This document shows positions 63,592-64,000 of a DNA stretch of 64,000 nucleotides, one piece after another. Numbering within the stretch: position 1 is the stretch's first letter; each line of letters opens with the position of its first letter. Made by a program: the position numbers and the translations under genes. Origin of the DNA: Peptacetobacter sp900539645. GTDB taxonomy: Bacteria; Bacillota; Clostridia; Peptostreptococcales; Peptostreptococcaceae. The stretch covers positions 99,355-163,354 of the forward strand of contig NZ_JBLOUI010000002.1 in assembly GCF_047807365.1 (NCBI RefSeq). Direction: 5' to 3'. Below the pieces are notes generated by a model, which had not been told where the DNA came from, ran no database searches, and was given only the letters and a program-made list of their open reading frames with translations.

Positions 63592-64000
63592 ATGAATGTA
63601 TTGAAAAAGCGAAAAGATGAAAAAATAATTAATAAAATATTAAAAAATCACTTCGAAGAATTTAAACTAAAATATTGGAATAAAGTTAGAAGAGAAATGA
63701 GAGAACAGATAGAAAATACTGTGACAAAAGCTTTAAATTGTGGAAATATAGAAAAGGGATATATAAAACACAAATGTATAGATTGTGGAGAGGAGTATAT
63801 TCAAGGATTCACTTGTAAAAGTAAATTTTGTACAAAATGTGGTAGAAAATATTCTATGGAATGGGCAGAAAAACAGGTAGAAAATATGCTTGATGTTTCT
63901 CATAGACATGCAGTTTTTACAATTCCAGAGGATTTAAGAGTATATTTCTATAGAAAGCGAGAGCTTTTAAAAGACTTACAAGATACTGCATATAAGGTAT
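63592..64000 (+). mobile_element. IS91-type transposase gene, 5' part (runs off window)
   Basis: An open frame from ATG 63592 to the window end (136 codons, no stop). HKCIDCGEEYIQGFTCKSKF and FCTKCGRKYSMEWAEK form the N-terminal CxxC...CxxC zinc-binding domain of IS91-family (HUH) transposases, and HAVFTIPEDLRVYFYRKREL is the segment that follows in that family. A TATAAT at about 63580 could be its -10. The element's left end (oriIS or terIS) cannot be located. Arrival beside the terminator of the CWB2 hydrolase suggests insertion into the intergenic gap. Confidence 0.8.

Overview
The window looks like chromosome of a low-GC, spore-former-lineage anaerobe of the Peptostreptococcaceae. The evidence is the set of secreted proteins with three C-terminal cell-wall-binding-2 (CWB2) domains, a Clostridioides-like anionic polymer (PSII-type) locus, SlpA/Cwp-like signal peptides and AT-rich intergenic DNA. 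A Peptostreptococcus species is my best guess, but the genus cannot be proved from the sequence alone.

Region 1 (1-23.3 kb) is an accessory array. S-layer-like CWB2 paralogs, all on the minus strand, alternate with plus-strand modules of the kind found in phage-defence islands. The paralogs are four intact genes (1240-3414, 6013-8058, 8784-10850, 14619-16742), a 5' fragment near 18.4 kb and a decayed copy at 20.6-21.7 kb. The plus-strand modules are two AlbA-type putative regulators/ATPases, an AAA ATPase plus TOPRIM-like pair, a second such pair whose TOPRIM gene is cut, a stand-alone AAA ATPase and a type I toxin with a convergent antisense RNA. Minus-strand extras are a HEPN-motif gene that lacks its start and an ATPase/DUF4869 pair. 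The four intact paralogs share a 166-bp block, leader plus signal-peptide coding, that is identical including silent sites. Identity ends at the presumed -10 element, and the DNA just upstream differs in sequence and length. A repeated composite element (GAAC-N4-GTTT palindrome, 17-18 bp, then a hairpin terminator) closes most modules.

Region 2 (23.3-29.4 kb) holds a small secreted protein, a COG4299-type membrane acyltransferase, a tRNA-Gln(CTG) gene, and one S-layer-like paralog on the opposite (plus) strand with its own diverged leader. A gene-free stretch follows, with a vestigial S-layer 5' end, a probable small RNA and a long inverted repeat.

Region 3 (29.4-52.5 kb) is a cell-envelope locus. 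It encodes a membrane glycerophosphodiesterase, a CWB2 amidase and a membrane-tethered CWB2 protein. A polymer biosynthesis operon follows: priming sugar transferase, two MurJ/MviN-type flippases, Pgm, ManC, seven further glycosyl- or glycerophosphotransferases, a polymerase-like membrane protein and two nucleotide-sugar dehydrogenases. Because CWB2 domains are known to bind PSII in C. difficile, this locus probably makes the anchor for the surface proteins in regions 1 and 2.

Region 4 (52.5-64 kb) has two paralogous SH3/NlpC-P60 hydrolases whose promoters carry WalR-type boxes with exact 11-bp periodicity, two tandem-duplicated POT peptide transporters, an Xaa-Pro aminopeptidase, a GHL10-type hydrolase with CWB2 anchor, and the start of an IS91-type transposase at the right edge.

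The most striking possibility is that array 1 couples surface-layer (phage receptor) variation with intracellular defence genes in a modular, recombining locus.
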